Assembly (NCBI RefSeq): GCF_003086295.3
Contig: NC_092045.1
Location: 21,736,890 to 21,800,889, forward strand
Length of the DNA stretch: 64,000 bases
Source: Arachis hypogaea
Taxonomy: Eukaryota; Streptophyta; Magnoliopsida; Fabales; Fabaceae
Reading direction: 5' to 3'
Under the pieces are notes generated by a model, which made no database searches, was not told the DNA's origin, and was given only the letters and a program-made list of their open reading frames with translations. Positions 1-13,515 of this stretch are shown here, in pieces. Within the stretch, counting starts at the first letter, position 1. The number at the start of each line of letters is the position of its first letter. Position numbers and translations under genes: made by a program.

Positions 1-917
<917 letters not shown>

Positions 918-2431
918 TAATGGGTAGAAAAATACCGGTTAAGAAATTTTTAATAAAAGCAGCATTGCAAGTACAGTTCTTAACCGAAGAAAATTCTACT
1001 ATCAATTTAATTTTTGTCACAATGAAAATTTAATAATTGGGAGTAAAATTCCCAGGTCGTCTCCCAACGAGTTGACACAAGGTGCAATTTATTGGTTAGG
1101 ATTTTTCTGAGAAATTGTTGAAGTTGAGAACGGAAAATTAAATGGCTTGGAAGTAAAGCAATGAATGATAACAAGAAGTGTTGTGTATTTAAATAAAAGG
1201 CCTTGGCTAGGAGAAAATTAGTTGGAGTTTCTATCCTTGTTGATTTTCTCAAGTATAATAGTAAAAGGTTGTTGCTTCCACTTAGTTATCCTCTAACTAA
1301 TAAAGAAAAGTCAAGTAGCTAACACTGAGTCTGATTCACAAGTCCTAATCACTTCACAGGGAAGGATTAGAGTTAGTGAAAATTGAGTTAGCCAGCAATT
1401 TCCAATTACAAATTAATACTTGAGTATTCCAACTCAAGGGTTTCCAATTAATCAACTCCAAAGCCAAGTTGGGAGCTTTACTCCATTAACATGAATGCCA
1501 TTTTCACAAACATGTAAAGGGAGTAGATAGAAAACATGGTAATTAAAATTAAATTAATAAAAGCAAAATTGGAGCTGATAATTAATTGAAAGAAATCAAA
1601 CAAGTACTGGAATTAATATAAAAATAGTTCATTGCATTAATAAATTCAAAATTAACAATATCCAAATATGACCACGAGAAATTAAATGGAAAATAAAAGA
1701 GTAGAGTAATAGAAAAACAAACTATAACGACGAAGACTTCAATCGAATGTAGTGGTAGCTTTCTCAATATCCAATCCAAAAGCAAAAACTAAGAGTATTA
1801 AGAACCCGAGGAGAAGTAGTATTTTCTCTCTCTAGAATTCAAAAACTAAAACTAAACTAAGTGAAAAGTGAAAAAGTGTCATGTGTCTCCGCTACACTCC
1901 TGCCTCTAGTCGGTGTGTTTGGACTTGAAACTGGGTCCAAATCAGCCCAGAATTTACCCCCAGCGAGTTCTGATATGTGCAGCATGTGACGCTCTATCAC
2001 GCGTATGCGTCGGCCACGTGTACGCGTCGCTGGTCGTTTGCAATTGTCATGCATACGCGTCGGTCACGCGTATGCATCAATGTACGATGTGCCAATTCAC
2101 GTGCACGCGACAGCCATGCGTGCGCGTCGATCCTCGTTGCTCAACTCCTTAGTTTCTTGTGTTCCTTCCACTTTAAGATGCTTCCTCTTCATCCTTTAAG
2201 CTATTCATGCCATGTAAACCTGAAAACACTGAACAACCACATCACGGCATCGAATGGTAGAAAGAAGAATAAAAAATTAACAATTTAAAGGCGTAGGAAG
2301 CAAGTTTTCAATCATGGGACAAAATTAGGAAGAATTTGTAAAATCATGCAGTTTGTATGAATAAATGTGCGAATGATTGATAAAATCCACTCAATTTAGC
2401 ACAAAATAAACCATAAAATAGTGGTTTATCA
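918..2431 (-). mobile_element. Solo LTR, same broad family as the 55-62 kb element
   Basis: Read on minus it begins TGATAAACCACTATTTTATG, the same start as the LTRs at 56,536 and 62,503, and many later blocks also match, though much more loosely. No internal region follows on either side, so this is a solo LTR left by LTR-LTR recombination. The left edge is less certain (918-921): an imperfect flanking pair, cttgc (913-917) and ctcgc (2432-2436), suggests 918. The GC-rich motif cluster at 1975-2135 is inside it. It interrupts the Tekay RT relic. Confidence 0.75.
1975..2135. repeat. CpG-rich ACGCGT/ACGTGT motif cluster in the LTR
   Basis: Dense imperfect copies of words such as CACGCGTATGCGTCG and CACGTGTACGCGTCG in a surrounding sequence almost free of CpG. 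Similar clusters lie in the Tekay LTR (8620-8790), the second Tekay-like LTR (54,545-54,900) and the 55-62 kb element. The function is unknown. The overlapping reading frames here are compositional artefacts. Confidence 0.8.
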
Positions 2432-2671
2432 CTCGCATGTATCCATTTCTGAACCTTGCACCTTTAGAGATAAGTCTGAACTTGTTCGATATATCAAGCT
2501 ACCCTTGAATCATTGCCAACTGGTATTTCTTTAAAATCAGCTGAGACTTATCTAATTCGATATGTCTTGTTCCCTCTATTAGGATTTTGGATTTGAATTT
2601 TTCTTGAGATGTACCTTAATTCTTCTCCTTGTGTACTTCGTTATTCTTCTGCCACTTTTGTTCGATCATTA
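2432..2671. other. Residual sequence between two insertions
   Basis: About 240 bp with no recognisable coding motif. By position it should be Tekay RT sequence, but I cannot confirm that. Confidence 0.3.
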
Positions 2672-3280
2672 TCAAGGTTTCGGTCATCGAACTGTTCTAG
2701 TTACTGGTTCACTGATTTATTGGTCTAACCGGTCTAACCGTAGTTTAACTGGAAAAATTGTTTTAGAATAAAATAATAAATAAATTATAAATAAACATCT
2801 TAGAATATAAGAGCAGCTTGTGAGTGACTATTGAAAGAAATGCCCATTCAAATAGTACAAAGTGTGAAGATATCAGATAATACCATAATATATTAAAAGA
2901 AACCCAATAAACAACACTATAATCGCTATTGCAAGAAGTCCTGAGAGAATGCAAAGCTAAATTAAAACAGTAAATATAAAAAGTAACATTTTAAAGAGAG
3001 ATAACAAGTATATCAATACTCCATACTCAATACTCTTAACTGTTATTATCCTATTCCGCAACATATGCAAACTATAATGTACAAATACTTCGTTTTTACT
3101 CAAATATCTGTACTATAGGCGTATCTGCATCATATACTATTAAATTAAACCTTCTAATTGTGACTATAATTTTGATAAAATGGAAGTATTTACATATTTT
3201 TATTTGTGCAAAATGGAAGACCAGACTAGATAACTTTCTTACAAGAAACTAGTATAACTTGGAAAACAACAATGATAAAG

Positions 3281-4706
3281 TGGTGCACGAATCCCCACAC
3301 TTTCGTATAGCTGTACCAGCAAGTGCATTGGGTCGTCCAAGTAATACCTGAGCGAGTCAAGGTCGATCCCACGAGGATTGTGGTTTGATGCAAGTTATGG
3401 TTATCTTGCAGGTCTTAGTCAGGCAGATCAGAAGGTTGCTGGAAGAGTTGTCAAATTTGCATTTAAGGAATATTGTATGTAATACTCTGTAAATAAAAAG
3501 GAATCAGTAATAGGGATATGTTGAAGGATTGGAGTTGCTTTGTCTTTCTGAATTAACCATGGCATTACTGTCTTCTTTGCTTGTGAATGATCTCTTCAAT
3601 GGCAGGCTGTAAGTGATTGGCGCCTTTATTGAGAGGTCATCAATACTCCTCCAGATCTGAACCCCAGGGTTAGTGTGGATCCATCTCTGCTTAAGGATGA
3701 AGTGCGTACAGTCCATTCTCCTTAATGATCCTACTCAAAATTCCACAGACAAGGTCGGATTTTCCGAATCAGAGAATGAGGCATCATAGGGTTCTAGCCT
3801 CTACCACAGAGACCCAAATCTCCCCAAAATTGGCTGAACTGGTATCTCGAGAAGTCCCCAACAAAGTCGTGGATTAGCCGTCTAAGAGATGTATGATTCA
3901 AGCTGGTGGTGCGTGCTTTCTACTGAAGTATTCACACGAACCCAAGTAGACGCGGGTGTTTGTCAAGCACATTTGTCTTAATTTGATTAACAAAGCAGAT
4001 TATCACTGATCATCCTACCCACCACGTTGAAGTAAAAATATACATCTTAGAATTAATCAAACATGGATAGAATAAGGAACAGTAATACTTTTATTAATTC
4101 ATGGGACTCAGCAGGGCTCCTCCTCTCAACCTAGGAGGTTTAGAAACTCATACTGATGCAAAATACAAAGTAAAACTCGAAAATAATGGATGTCCTCTCT
4201 TAGGAGAACGTAAAATACACTTTAAATACTAAACAGATGACTAGCAAGGGTAAATAGTCTATTTAGTGCTAAAATCCACTTCTGGGCCTGGACGCCAGGA
4301 AGGGGGCTGGAAGCTGGTGTGGGACGCCAGTTTTGGGCCTTCTAATCCGAAGCAAAGCGTAGACTATTATACATTTTTGAAAAGCTCTGGAAGTCATCTT
4401 TCCATAGCTGTTGAGAGAGCTCCATTTGAACATCTCTAGCTCTAGAAAAGCTCTTCCGAGTTCAGGTAGGTCAGATTCGGACAGCATCTGCAGTGCTTTC
4501 TCTGTCTCTGAATCAGACTTTTGCTCCAACTCCTCAATTTCAGTCAGAAAATACTTGAAATTGTACAAAAATATAAAAACTCATAGTAGAATCCAAAAAT
4601 GTGAATTTAACACTAAAACCTATAAAAATTTAATAAAAACTAAACAAAACATGCTAAAAACTATATGAAAACAATGCCAAAAAGTGTATAAAATATCCGC
4701 TCATCA
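3281..4706 (-). mobile_element. Solo LTR with perfect TAAAG target duplication
   Basis: On minus the element starts TGATGAGCGGATATTTTATA and ends in a GATTCGTGCACCA block. The 5-bp flanks are identical: taaag at 3276-3280 and at 4707-4711. No internal region is present, so this is a solo LTR of 1,426 bp. The sequence type matches, from memory, the highly abundant Arachis LTR family often called FIDEL; that name is unverified. A truncated plus-strand copy of the same LTR lies at 47,865-49,200. The 99-codon frame at 4269-4568 is LTR sequence, not a gene. Confidence 0.85.
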
Positions 4707-4711
4707 TAAAG

Positions 4712-5290
4712 CCATGAAACAGAGGAACACAGACTCAAATTTTTAGTAACCTAAAATCAGTAAATTAGTAATCAAAAATTCCAAACTCAAATCAACAGCA
4801 TTACAAAAGACCTAAGAGATCACAAATCACATATTTTACCTCAAATCCCTGAAACAGAGTAACATAGACTCAACTTTTCACTAACCTCAAATCAGTAAAT
4901 CACAGTTTCACTAACATTCCACTGGTAGCAGGAAGACGACGGCGGGACAATGAAGACACGATGGCAACACCATGGCGCACTAGCTGGAGGCCTCAAGTAA
5001 CAATTTCACCTGGGAATGGAAGAGGTGCAAAGCTAGAAAGGGAAGACGCCGCGGAGAAGGAGAAGGAAGAGGCCGTAGAGACGCGGCGGCAGCAGTTCTG
5101 TCCAGGAAGCGTTATTTTTAGGTTGGGAAGGAGCTAGGGCTTGCTCCTATTGTGTGTTTTGTCCAGGAAGCTGGAATGAGCTGGGTGTTTAGTGGGGTGA
5201 GGGACTGAGGGGGTAACTCGCGTGGGGGTGGGTGGGTTTTCTTTTTTTCCCTTAACAAATCAAAACGATAGTGTTTCATACGAACTAGTC
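4712..5290. other. Internal region of the hAT-like element
   Basis: AT-rich to 4920, then a GC-richer stretch (4920-5230) with GAAGACG/GGAGAAGG words that resembles a captured 5' UTR or first exon on minus. No protein is recognisable. Confidence 0.35.
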
Positions 5291-5669
5291 TAACCAACCG
5301 GTTCAGCAATTTTCAAGCAGTTTTGTCAACAGCGATTTTAGCAAGAAAACCAGACCATTTTCTATACGGTTCTTGATTGAACCGGTTTGATCGGCCGATC
5401 CGGTCCGGTTTTCAAAACATTGATAATTATTCAAGACATATTTTTTATTTCTTGCGAACACTGTTCGTATTATTCATTTGTCTTTTGAGCTTAATATCTT
5501 TTTGAAAATCAATTTGAGCCTAAATTAGTATCACGTATAATTCCTAGTTGTAACCATCGAGACGTTGATTCCTTAGAGCAAGACTTTTGGATGAGGAAGA
5601 TAAAGCATGTAAGTGTGCGACATCAAGATGAGTTTTGGAGCTTTAAATTCTTACCGACCGTAATGCCTA

Positions 5670-7174
5670 TGATTAAGTTAAAGAGCTAGAGTGCACCGTT
5701 TCTATGGATGCCTGAATGTGAAGAAAGCTTTCGAATCTCAAGAGAAAGATTAACCTCAGTGCTAGTATTCATGATACCCGAACTTAATTAACTACTCGGA
5801 ATTATTGTGATGCATTATCAAAGGGGTTTAGGATGCGTGCAAATACAACATCGTAAGTGGTGACAGACGCCTGAGCAGGAAGTCTCTGAGTATTGCTTGG
5901 ATGACCAAAGAGGAAGAACTATTAAGTAAGTTAAGGTCTTAAGTTGGGTATTGAGAAAGTAGATGAAAGTATCAAACTGAATCGATTGCAATTTCCAAAT
6001 AGTGGTAAGGCTAGAATTTGAAAAAATGCAGCAAGAGGATAAAGAACTATCAAGGATGTTGAATTCGTTAAACAAGAAAATCAAGAAGAGATCGAGGGAG
6101 ACAAAAAAGAAACTTGGAGGAATGAAGAAATTGATTTGGAGGTATAAGAAGAGATTAGTATGCCTAATGTCAAAAGTTGACACGTGAACTGTTGTTTGAA
6201 GCTCATAAGAATGAATTTTTGATTCACCTTATAATTACTGAAACGTATCATGATTCAAAGAAGATATTTTTGGTGGACCAGAATAAAAAAATGACATGGC
6301 GGTGCATGCGATTAAGTAGCTAGCATGTTATAAAGTAAAGAGTGAGCACCAGAAACCATACAGAATGCTACAACCATTGAAGGTTCCACAATAAAAGTGA
6401 GAAAGGATTGTTATTAATTTTGTAATAGATTTACCAGAGTCTAGGACAAGATTTGATGTCGTTAGGTGAACACGTATTGAAGGACCAAGTCCACTTACTT
6501 TCTGCCTATAGAAGAAAACCATTCATTGAAGAAATTGGCAAGACTCTACATCAGAAAGATTGTAAGCTTGGACGGTGCACGAATCACCTCTAAATTGAAA
6601 TGAACTCATAGAATTAAGCGTTTTAGGTCCCGAAATGATAGCCGAGACGACAGAAAGAAGATCAAACAAATTTGAGCTAAGATTTTTAATTGTGTAAAGC
6701 CAACCGAAGCCTAGAGAATAGAAGAAGGAAGTCCTGTATTTTTGAAGGTTACTGTAACAAACTAGAACCGATGAGCAATCAATGCTAGAGGGTTGAAGCT
6801 GAAGTGCTTTGGGACATGAGTTAGTGGCAATAAAGGACCATTACAGATACTGAAGAGAACTGGGCCAGTGGCGTATCGGGTAACTTTACACCCCACATCT
6901 TTTGAACCGATATGACGTATTTCACGTTCTGTAGTTTCATAAGTACATTTCTGATGGCAATCACGTATTAGAACCTGAACCAGTGCAAGTGAGAGAGAAT
7001 CTAACATTTCAAGTAACTACGGTTAGAATTGACAATACCAGTGTTAAGCGGCTATGCAGGAAAGGAATCTCATTAGTAAGGGTTGTTTGGACTCGAATCA
7101 GATATGAGAAACACACCCGAGAACTTGAATCAGAAATAAGGGCAGACTACCCTTACCTATTTTCAGGTAACTGA
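5670..7174 (+). pseudogene. Tekay/Del-type RT end, RNase H and integrase relic
   Basis: This is the downstream half of the polyprotein begun at 1-682. In order I read: APFLWMPECEESF (RT thumb to RNase H, about 5690-5740, frame broken); RLSRKSLSIAWMTKEEELL (RNase H to integrase linker, about 5870-5925); QQEDKELSRMLNSLNKK and WRYKKRLVCL (about 6030-6170); ELLFEAHKNEF and TYHDSKKIF (zinc-binding N-terminus of integrase, about 6190-6270); GPLQIL and GPVAYRV (about 6835-6890); and QVRENLTFQVTTVRIDNTSV to PYLFSGN (6983-7174), the integrase C-terminus. Every block has stops or frameshifts, so it is not functional. RNase H/integrase to polypurine tract to LTR is the normal order for this clade. Confidence 0.85.
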
Positions 7175-7194
7175 ATCTGAATTTTAGAGACAAA

Positions 7195-7216
7195 ATTCCT
7201 AATTAGGTGGGTAGGA
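7195..7216 (+). other. Polypurine tract region of the plus-strand Tekay relic
   Basis: AATTAGGTGGGTAGGA lies directly before the LTR start TGTAAAA. The matching minus-strand site near 49,455-49,475 reads AATTCGGTGGGTAGGA. In this clade the plus-strand DNA primer site sits immediately upstream of the 3' LTR. Confidence 0.75.
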
Positions 7217-8619
7217 TGTAAAATTTATGAAATTAATAAATAATTATCTAATAAATTAATAGTTAATTAAAGAAATTAGGAAATTAAATTTTATAGTTTA
7301 GGAAGGTAGAAATATTAAAAATACAAATTTTGACACTAATTTTAAAGGTTTTGACCCAAAATTAGACCAACGGACTAAACCGAGTGAACTGGGCCCAAGT
7401 GGGCCTAAGCCCACAAACCTAACCCTCATATATGGCTGGCTAACAGCTTTCTTTCTTCTTCATTATTCCCTTCATGCAGAGAAGAGAGATGTGAAGAAAA
7501 CCTCAAAACCTCATTTCCAATTCAATCTTCCTTTCACCATAACTTTTAATCCGGAGCTTCAATTGACAAGCCGTTTGTGGCCATGATTTTGTTTCGGAGT
7601 CTTCTTCAATTATATTTAAGCTAAGTGGTAATTTTCTCTATAATTCGTACCCATATTTTTATTTTTCTCTTTTTCACGAAATTAGTTTAGGTTTTGAGTG
7701 ATTTTGATGGTTTTGGTGGTTTAGATACAATCTAACATTGGATAATCATTGGGTTTTACTCTAATCATAAATAGGTAGGGTAACTTGTGGGTTATCCAAT
7801 TTTGTGTTCCCTAGTGCTAAATTTTTGAATTGTATGAATTAGTTTGAGTTTATATTGAATTAGAGTTGAATTAATCAAATTGGAGCTCTTGAAACAAACT
7901 CTTGGTGGCTGGAATCATTGGAGTTGATTGGAAATCTTGAAGCTTGAATTTTTGTAGTTTTGGATTTATGGAGGAATCGGCCAAGGTATGATTTTGGTTT
8001 CTCATAGTTAAGATATAATGTGTCGTGAAAACTTAGGCTAGTTGACCATAGGATAAGATGAATATATGAATTATTATGTTTAGTGAATAATCATGATAAT
8101 TGTCGAATTTGATGAAATGGAGGTTGAGTTGGTTGGTTGGATTGATTAGTTATGACATGAACATGAAATGTATATTTTTGGTGTTTGATGTTGAAATTTG
8201 TGAAAATTGTGATTGTAAAAGTTGATTAGATTGGAGGTTTGGGATGTGGTATGTTGTGGAATGAATGGATGGTATATGAATATGGTTTGAACATGTTTGG
8301 TGCTATTTTGGTTAGGAAATAAGGGTTTTGGAATTGAGAATTTGGAAAACTTGTGGTTTGGTGTTTTTTAATGAAACTTGATTTTTGACCAATTTCGGTG
8401 GTTCATAACTCAAACCTCAAATTTAGGTTTTGAATAAAATTTATTTCAAATTAAAGATAATTTCAAAAGCTTTTAAATGATATAAAATTTGTGGGAATTA
8501 GAGTTTTGCAGAGGAAGTTATGGACGTCAGAATTTAGGTTCAAAAAACTGAATTTATGGACTTAACAGCTTTTTACCCATTCTACTTAGCTCGCATACCC
8601 GAACTCGCTCGCGATGTAG

Positions 8620-8790
8620 CCATTGGGCTCTGCCCAGAGGTTCCGCGTACACGGACGGGTGACGCGTATGCATAGGGGTGATACGTACGCAGGATGCCCA
8701 TTTTCAAAGCCGTGTATGCGACCATATGGCATGCGACGCAGGGAAAGCTTGCTATTTGAGAGGTTCGCGTACGTGGACAGAGTGATGCGT
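8620..8790. repeat. CpG-rich GCGTACG motif cluster in the Tekay LTR
   Basis: Repeated words such as TTCGCGTACGTGGAC, GACGCGTATGCAT and GATGCGTACGTGG in an otherwise CpG-poor LTR. It is the same kind of motif as at 1975-2135 but in an unrelated LTR family. Confidence 0.8.
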
Positions 8791-9072
8791 ACGTGGAACT
8801 CTTGTTTTCTGAAAGGTGGATTTTTGAAATTTTGAACCATTCCTCTAACTTTCCAAACCTCTGTGATTGCTTTTAAGGTATGATAGCTAGTGTTTATGCT
8901 TTAGAACGAGTAAAGGTATATTCAATAGGATAAAAGAGGTAGTTTCTATTTAATGTTTACAGCCGGTGACTTAGGATTACAAAGTACTATAGGTAAGTTA
9001 ATTAGGGTGGTTTAGTGAGAGTTCTACATTGATTAAAGGAAAGATATCAGAGTGTAGAAGAGATAGGTATTT

Positions 9073-9075
<3 letters not shown>

Positions 9076-9154
<79 letters not shown>
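9076..9154. repeat. (AT)n microsatellite
   Basis: About 79 bp of uninterrupted AT dinucleotides inside the Tekay LTR. The Ile-Tyr repeat frames across it are artefacts. Confidence 0.98.
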
Positions 9155-9158
<4 letters not shown>

Positions 9159-9194
9159 TGATTAAAGAAAGTAATAAATGTTTCATCCAAGTAT

Positions 9195-9440
9195 GCGACC
9201 TCAGGAGATGGTGGAAGGTGAGGATCCCCTTCTTTGTTCATCCTGGTATTGTAAAATCGCCCCCAGCGAGATGGGGGGAGGTTAGGATCTCCTCCTTTAT
9301 TCCTCCTGAGCATATGAGAACGTATCTCATGGGTAGACGCAAGGGTTGTAGTTTCACCCCACTTGCTCCAGGTTGGTTAGTATAGAGGCTCTTCGAATAG
9401 ATGCAAGGGTGTGGTTCGCCCCACTTGCTCCGGATTATGA
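9195..9440. repeat. Short degenerate tandem repeats in the Tekay LTR
   Basis: Two copies of a GAGGATCCCCTTCTTTGTTC-like block about 65 bp apart are followed by two copies of GCAAGGGT...CCCCACTTGCTCC about 65 bp apart; another CCACTTGCTCCAGG is at 9602-9615. The minus-strand LTR copy at 42,722-43,008 has the complementary GGAGCAAGTGG repeats. Confidence 0.7.
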
Positions 9441-9756
9441 TGAATTATGTATAAAAGTGCACATATATATGATGTATAAGTGATGTTATGGCTGTAATGA
9501 ATGAATATGAAATGATTATGAATGAATATGAATGCAATGAGGCTTTTGCACTTACTTTATCTGAGATACAAATTTTCATGGGTAAAGAGCAGTGGCTTGT
9601 CACCACTTGCTCCAGGTTGAGACTCGATACTCTGTTGACCCTACGACGTAAGGGTGACTGGGCACGTATAAATTCCCAGGAAGGATCCTCCCAATGATCA
9701 AAATTTATATATGAGAAAAAGATATACATAGACTTTTGGGGATGCGTGTCGAGAGA

Positions 9757-9914
9757 TGTATGTGTGTGTGTGTGTTGTGTGTGTGGGGGGCTTTTTATAT
9801 TATGTATTTATGTGTGTGTGTGGGGCTTTTTATATTATGTATTTATATTTGTGTGTGTGTGTGGGGGGGGGGTTATATTATGTATTTATATTTATGTGTG
9901 TGTGTGTGCAGTAT
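9757..9914. repeat. (TG)n-based minisatellite, about 50-bp unit
   Basis: Three tandem units, each a (TG)n run, then a G run, then TTATATTATGTATTTAT. The G run grows along the array (4 to 10 Gs). Reading frames over it are artefacts. Confidence 0.9.
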
Positions 9915-10315
9915 TTCTCCGACTTCGTATAAGAATATATTTTATCCCTCCGAGAGGTTGACTTTGGAGAATTATGAGTGGTATTTTGTCTTTTGGTTTA
10001 CTGTTGGGTTGTATCTATATATATTCTAGCCGACCTTGACTTAGCAGGTTGAGTCTAGAACTTGATTATATTTATCCATTGGAACTCTAGATTTATATAT
10101 ATATGTATTTTACCTTTCTGTATAAGCTTTCTATCTTATTGTTTTTCTTGAGCGATGCAAATCTTCGGTTTGTTTTGATCATACATCTTTCTTTCAAGGC
10201 TCCTAGCTATATCATCCTTATTATATATGTATGTATTTTATTTTTAGAGGTCGTAGTGCCTCACCACCTTTGATTTACAACCTAGGTGTAAAGCTCTGAG
10301 TGGTAGGATGTTATA

Positions 10316-13300
10316 CTCGACCTCCAAACCCCGTGACTTTCTTTTATTGTTGGAATTATTTAATAATTTCTAATAAATTAATTTCAAAAATTTATTTTTT
10401 ATTTACTGAATATTAATGGACTTTTTTATTTTACTATCTTTAGTTAAAAAAATTAATTTAAAAATTAATAATAAAATAAATTAACTATATAAAATTTTAA
10501 ATTTTTATTTTTATTTTTTTATTCACCAGATAATACTGGTCCTAGGACCCTTGATTTTTTATTGCTAGACTTCTTTAAAAATGTAGAATAAATTGATTTT
10601 AAAGATTTATTTTTTTATTACTGGATATTGCTGAAATTTTTTATTTTTTATACTTTTAATAAAAAATTAATTTTTTAATTTAAAATTCAAAAATTAAAAA
10701 ATAATCAATACTATAAAATTTTAATTTTTTTGTTTTTTTATAATGCTGGACTTCTGGACCTTGACTTTTTTTTATTGTTAGACTTATTTAATAATTGTAA
10801 TAAATTAATTTTAAAATTTTAATTTTTTATTTAATGAATATTCTGGACTTTTTTTTATTTTATTACCTTTAGTAAAAAAATTAATTTTTTAACTTAAAAA
10901 TTCAATAATAAAAAAGTTAATTTTATAAAATTTTAATTTTTTAAATTTTTTATTTACCGGATAATGTTGACACCCAGACCGTTGACATTTTTATTTTTGG
11001 ACCTTTTTAAAATTTATAATAAATTAATTTAAAAAATTTAATTTTTTTATTTACATAATGTTGGTGAACTTTTTTAAAAATAAAGAATAAATTAATTTTA
11101 AAGATTTAATTTTTTTTGTTTAGTGGATATTGCAAGAATTTTTTTCTTTTACTATTTTTATTAAAAAATTAATTTTTTTTAATTTAAAAAGTCAACAATT
11201 TAAAAATAATTAATTTTATAAAATTTAAATTTTTGTATTCACCAGATAATTCTAGGCACCGAAGCCTTGACTTTTTATTGTTGGATTTATTTTAAAATTT
11301 ATAATAAATTAATTTTAAAAATTTATTTCTTTTTATTTACTAGATACTGCACACTATCCTTTTAATTTTTCTATCTTTAATAAAAAAATATCATTTTTTA
11401 TGTAAAAATTGAATAATAAAAAATTAATTTTATAAAATTTTGAATTTTTCTATTTTTTTATTCATCAGATAATACTAGACCTCCAAACCATTAGCTTTTT
11501 CATTGCTAGCCTTTTATTAAATTGTAGAATAAATTAATTTTAAAGATTTAATTTTTTTGTTTATTATATACTATTGAATTTTTTCTTATTTTTCTTCTTT
11601 TAATAAGAAAATTTAACTTTCTTAATTTGAAAATTCAAAAATTAAAAAATAATTAATTTTATAAAATTTTAAAATTTTTATTTTTGTTTCTTATTTACTG
11701 AATAATGCTGTACTCCCGGACCCTTTTTTATTTTTATTGTTGGACCTATTTAATAATTTCTAATAAATTAATTTTAAAAATTATTTTTTTATTTAATGAA
11801 TATTGCTGGTTTTTTTATTCCTACCTTTAATAAAAAAATTAATTTTTTAATTTAAAATTTAAATTTAAACAAAAATTAATTTTAAAAAAATTTAAATTTT
11901 TTATTTTTGTTTTTTACTCACCAAATATTGCTGGACTTTTTTATAAATATAAAATAAATTAGTTTTAAAGGTTTAATTTTTTTATTTATTGAATACTGCT
12001 GGACTTTTTTATTTTTTCACTTTTAACAAAAAAATAATTTATTTAATTTAAAAAATTCAAAAATTAAAAAATAATTAATTTTAAAACTTTTATATTTTAT
12101 ATTTTTATTTTTTTATTCTCCGAATAATGCTGGCCATCGGACCTTTAACTTTTTTATTGTTGGACTTATTTGAAAATTATAATAAATTAATTTTAAAAAT
12201 TAATTTTGTTATTTAGTGAATATTGCTGGACTTTTTTTAATATTCTACATTTAATAAAAAATTTAATTTTTAATGTAAAAATTAAATAATAAAAATTAAT
12301 TTTATAAAATTTTAAATTTTTTTTATTCTCTAATTAATGCTAGACCCCCCGAACCCTTGACTCTTTTATTGCTGGACTCTTTTTAAAATATAGAATAAAT
12401 TAATTTTAAAAATTTAATTTTTTGTTTACTGGATATTGCTGGACTTTTTTTAATAAAAATTTAATTTTTTAATTTAAAAGTTCAAAAATAAAAAATAATT
12501 AGTTTTATAAAATTTTGAATTTTTATTTTTGTTTTTTATTCACTGAATAAGGTTGGACTCCTATACTCTTGAGTTTTTTTATTGTTGGACTTATTTAATA
12601 ATTTTTAATAAATTAATTTTAAAAGATTATTTTTTTATTTAATAAATATTTCTAGACTTTTTTTTATTTTACTACCTTTAGTAAAAAAATTAATTTTTTA
12701 ATTTAAAAGTTAAATAAAAAATAATTTTAAATTTTTTAATTTTTTAATTATTGACTTCTTAAAAATTTATAATAAATTAATTTTAAAGATTAATTTTGTT
12801 TTTATTGAATATTGCTAGACGTTTTTTATTTTTCTACTTTTGATAAAAAAAATTAATTTTTAATGTAAAAATGAAAAAATAAAGAATAATTTTATAAAAT
12901 TTTCATTTTTTTGTGTTTGTTTTTCATCGAATAATGTAGGCCCTTGGACCCTTAACTTTTTTTGTTGGCCATTTTTTTAAAATTTAGAATAAATTAATTT
13001 TAAAGTTTTAATTTTTTTATTTACTAAATATTGCTGAATTTTTTTTATTTTTCTACTTTTAATAAAAAATTAATTTTTTTAATTAAAAATTCAAAAATTA
13101 AAAAAGAATTACTTTTATGAAGTTTTAAATTTTTTATTTTTTTATTTTACGAATAATGCTAGCCCTGGACCCTTGACTTTTTTATTGTTGGACTTATTTA
13201 CATACTTATAATAAATTAATTTTAAATTTATTTATTTTAATTGAATATTATTTATTTTTTATTTTTTTACATTTAATAAAAAGTTTAATTTTTTAATGTA

Positions 13301-13515
13301 AAAATTAAATAATAAAAATAATTTTATAAAATTTTAATTTTTTTATATTTTTATTCACTGGATAATACTAAACTCCCGGACTCCTGACTTTTTTATTGCT
13401 AGGCTTTTTTTAAAATGTAAAATAAATTAATTTTAAAGATTTAATTTTTTTGTTTAAAGGATACTGCTGAACTTTTTTTATTTTTTTCTTTTAATAAAAA
13501 ATAATTAATTTTAGA
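10316..13515. repeat. AT-rich tandem satellite, left block (about 215-bp units)
   Basis: A marker such as GGACCCTTGACTTTTT recurs at about 10327, 10551, 10761, 10981, 11268, 11490, 11718, 12140, 12350, 12565, 12948, 13166 and 13380, mostly 205-225 bp apart. Units alternate between two types: A has ATTGTTGGACTTATTTA then TTATAATAAATTAAT; B has ATTGCTGGACTTTTTTA then GTAGAATAAATTAAT, giving a roughly 430-bp dimer. Inside each unit a GAATATTGCTGGA / GAATAATGCTGG pair about 107 bp apart shows an older half-unit. No coding capacity is seen. Confidence 0.85.

Larger units (their letters stand above)
2672..5421. mobile_element. hAT-like non-autonomous DNA transposon (CCGGTT-type ends)
   Basis: Both ends carry the CCGGTT-rich inverted terminal sequence seen at 19,113-20,893. 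The left end has a GGTCATCGAAC-type block followed by an ACTGGTTCACTG block. The right end read inward is CAATGTTTTGAAAACCGG, close to CAGTGTTGTCAGAACCGG of the better-preserved copy. Flanking 8-mers gatcatta (2664-2671) and gataatta (5422-5429) match at 7 of 8 positions, as expected for a hAT duplication, but the ends are degenerate and the exact borders could shift by a few bases. No transposase is visible. A solo LTR (3281-4706) sits inside. Confidence 0.6.
7217..10315 (+). mobile_element. 3' LTR of the Tekay-like element
   Basis: It begins TGTAAAA right after the polypurine tract and ends in a decayed ...AGCTCTGAGTGGTAGGATGTT end. The minus-strand copy at 41,652 has the complementary TGTAACACCCTATCACACAG end. 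At about 3.1 kb it is long for an LTR but normal for plant Tekay elements. It contains a G/T-rich zone (about 7950-8350), a CpG cluster, a (TA)n run and short tandem repeats. Its right edge abuts the AT-rich satellite, so the element inserted into that satellite. Confidence 0.75.

Noticed and set aside
9047..9385. Ile-Tyr repeat frames on both strands (also at 26,007 and 41,884)
   Set aside because: Translations of (TA)n tracts; no other support.
9736..10029. Cys/Val-rich 97-codon frame
   Set aside because: A (TG)n minisatellite read as protein.
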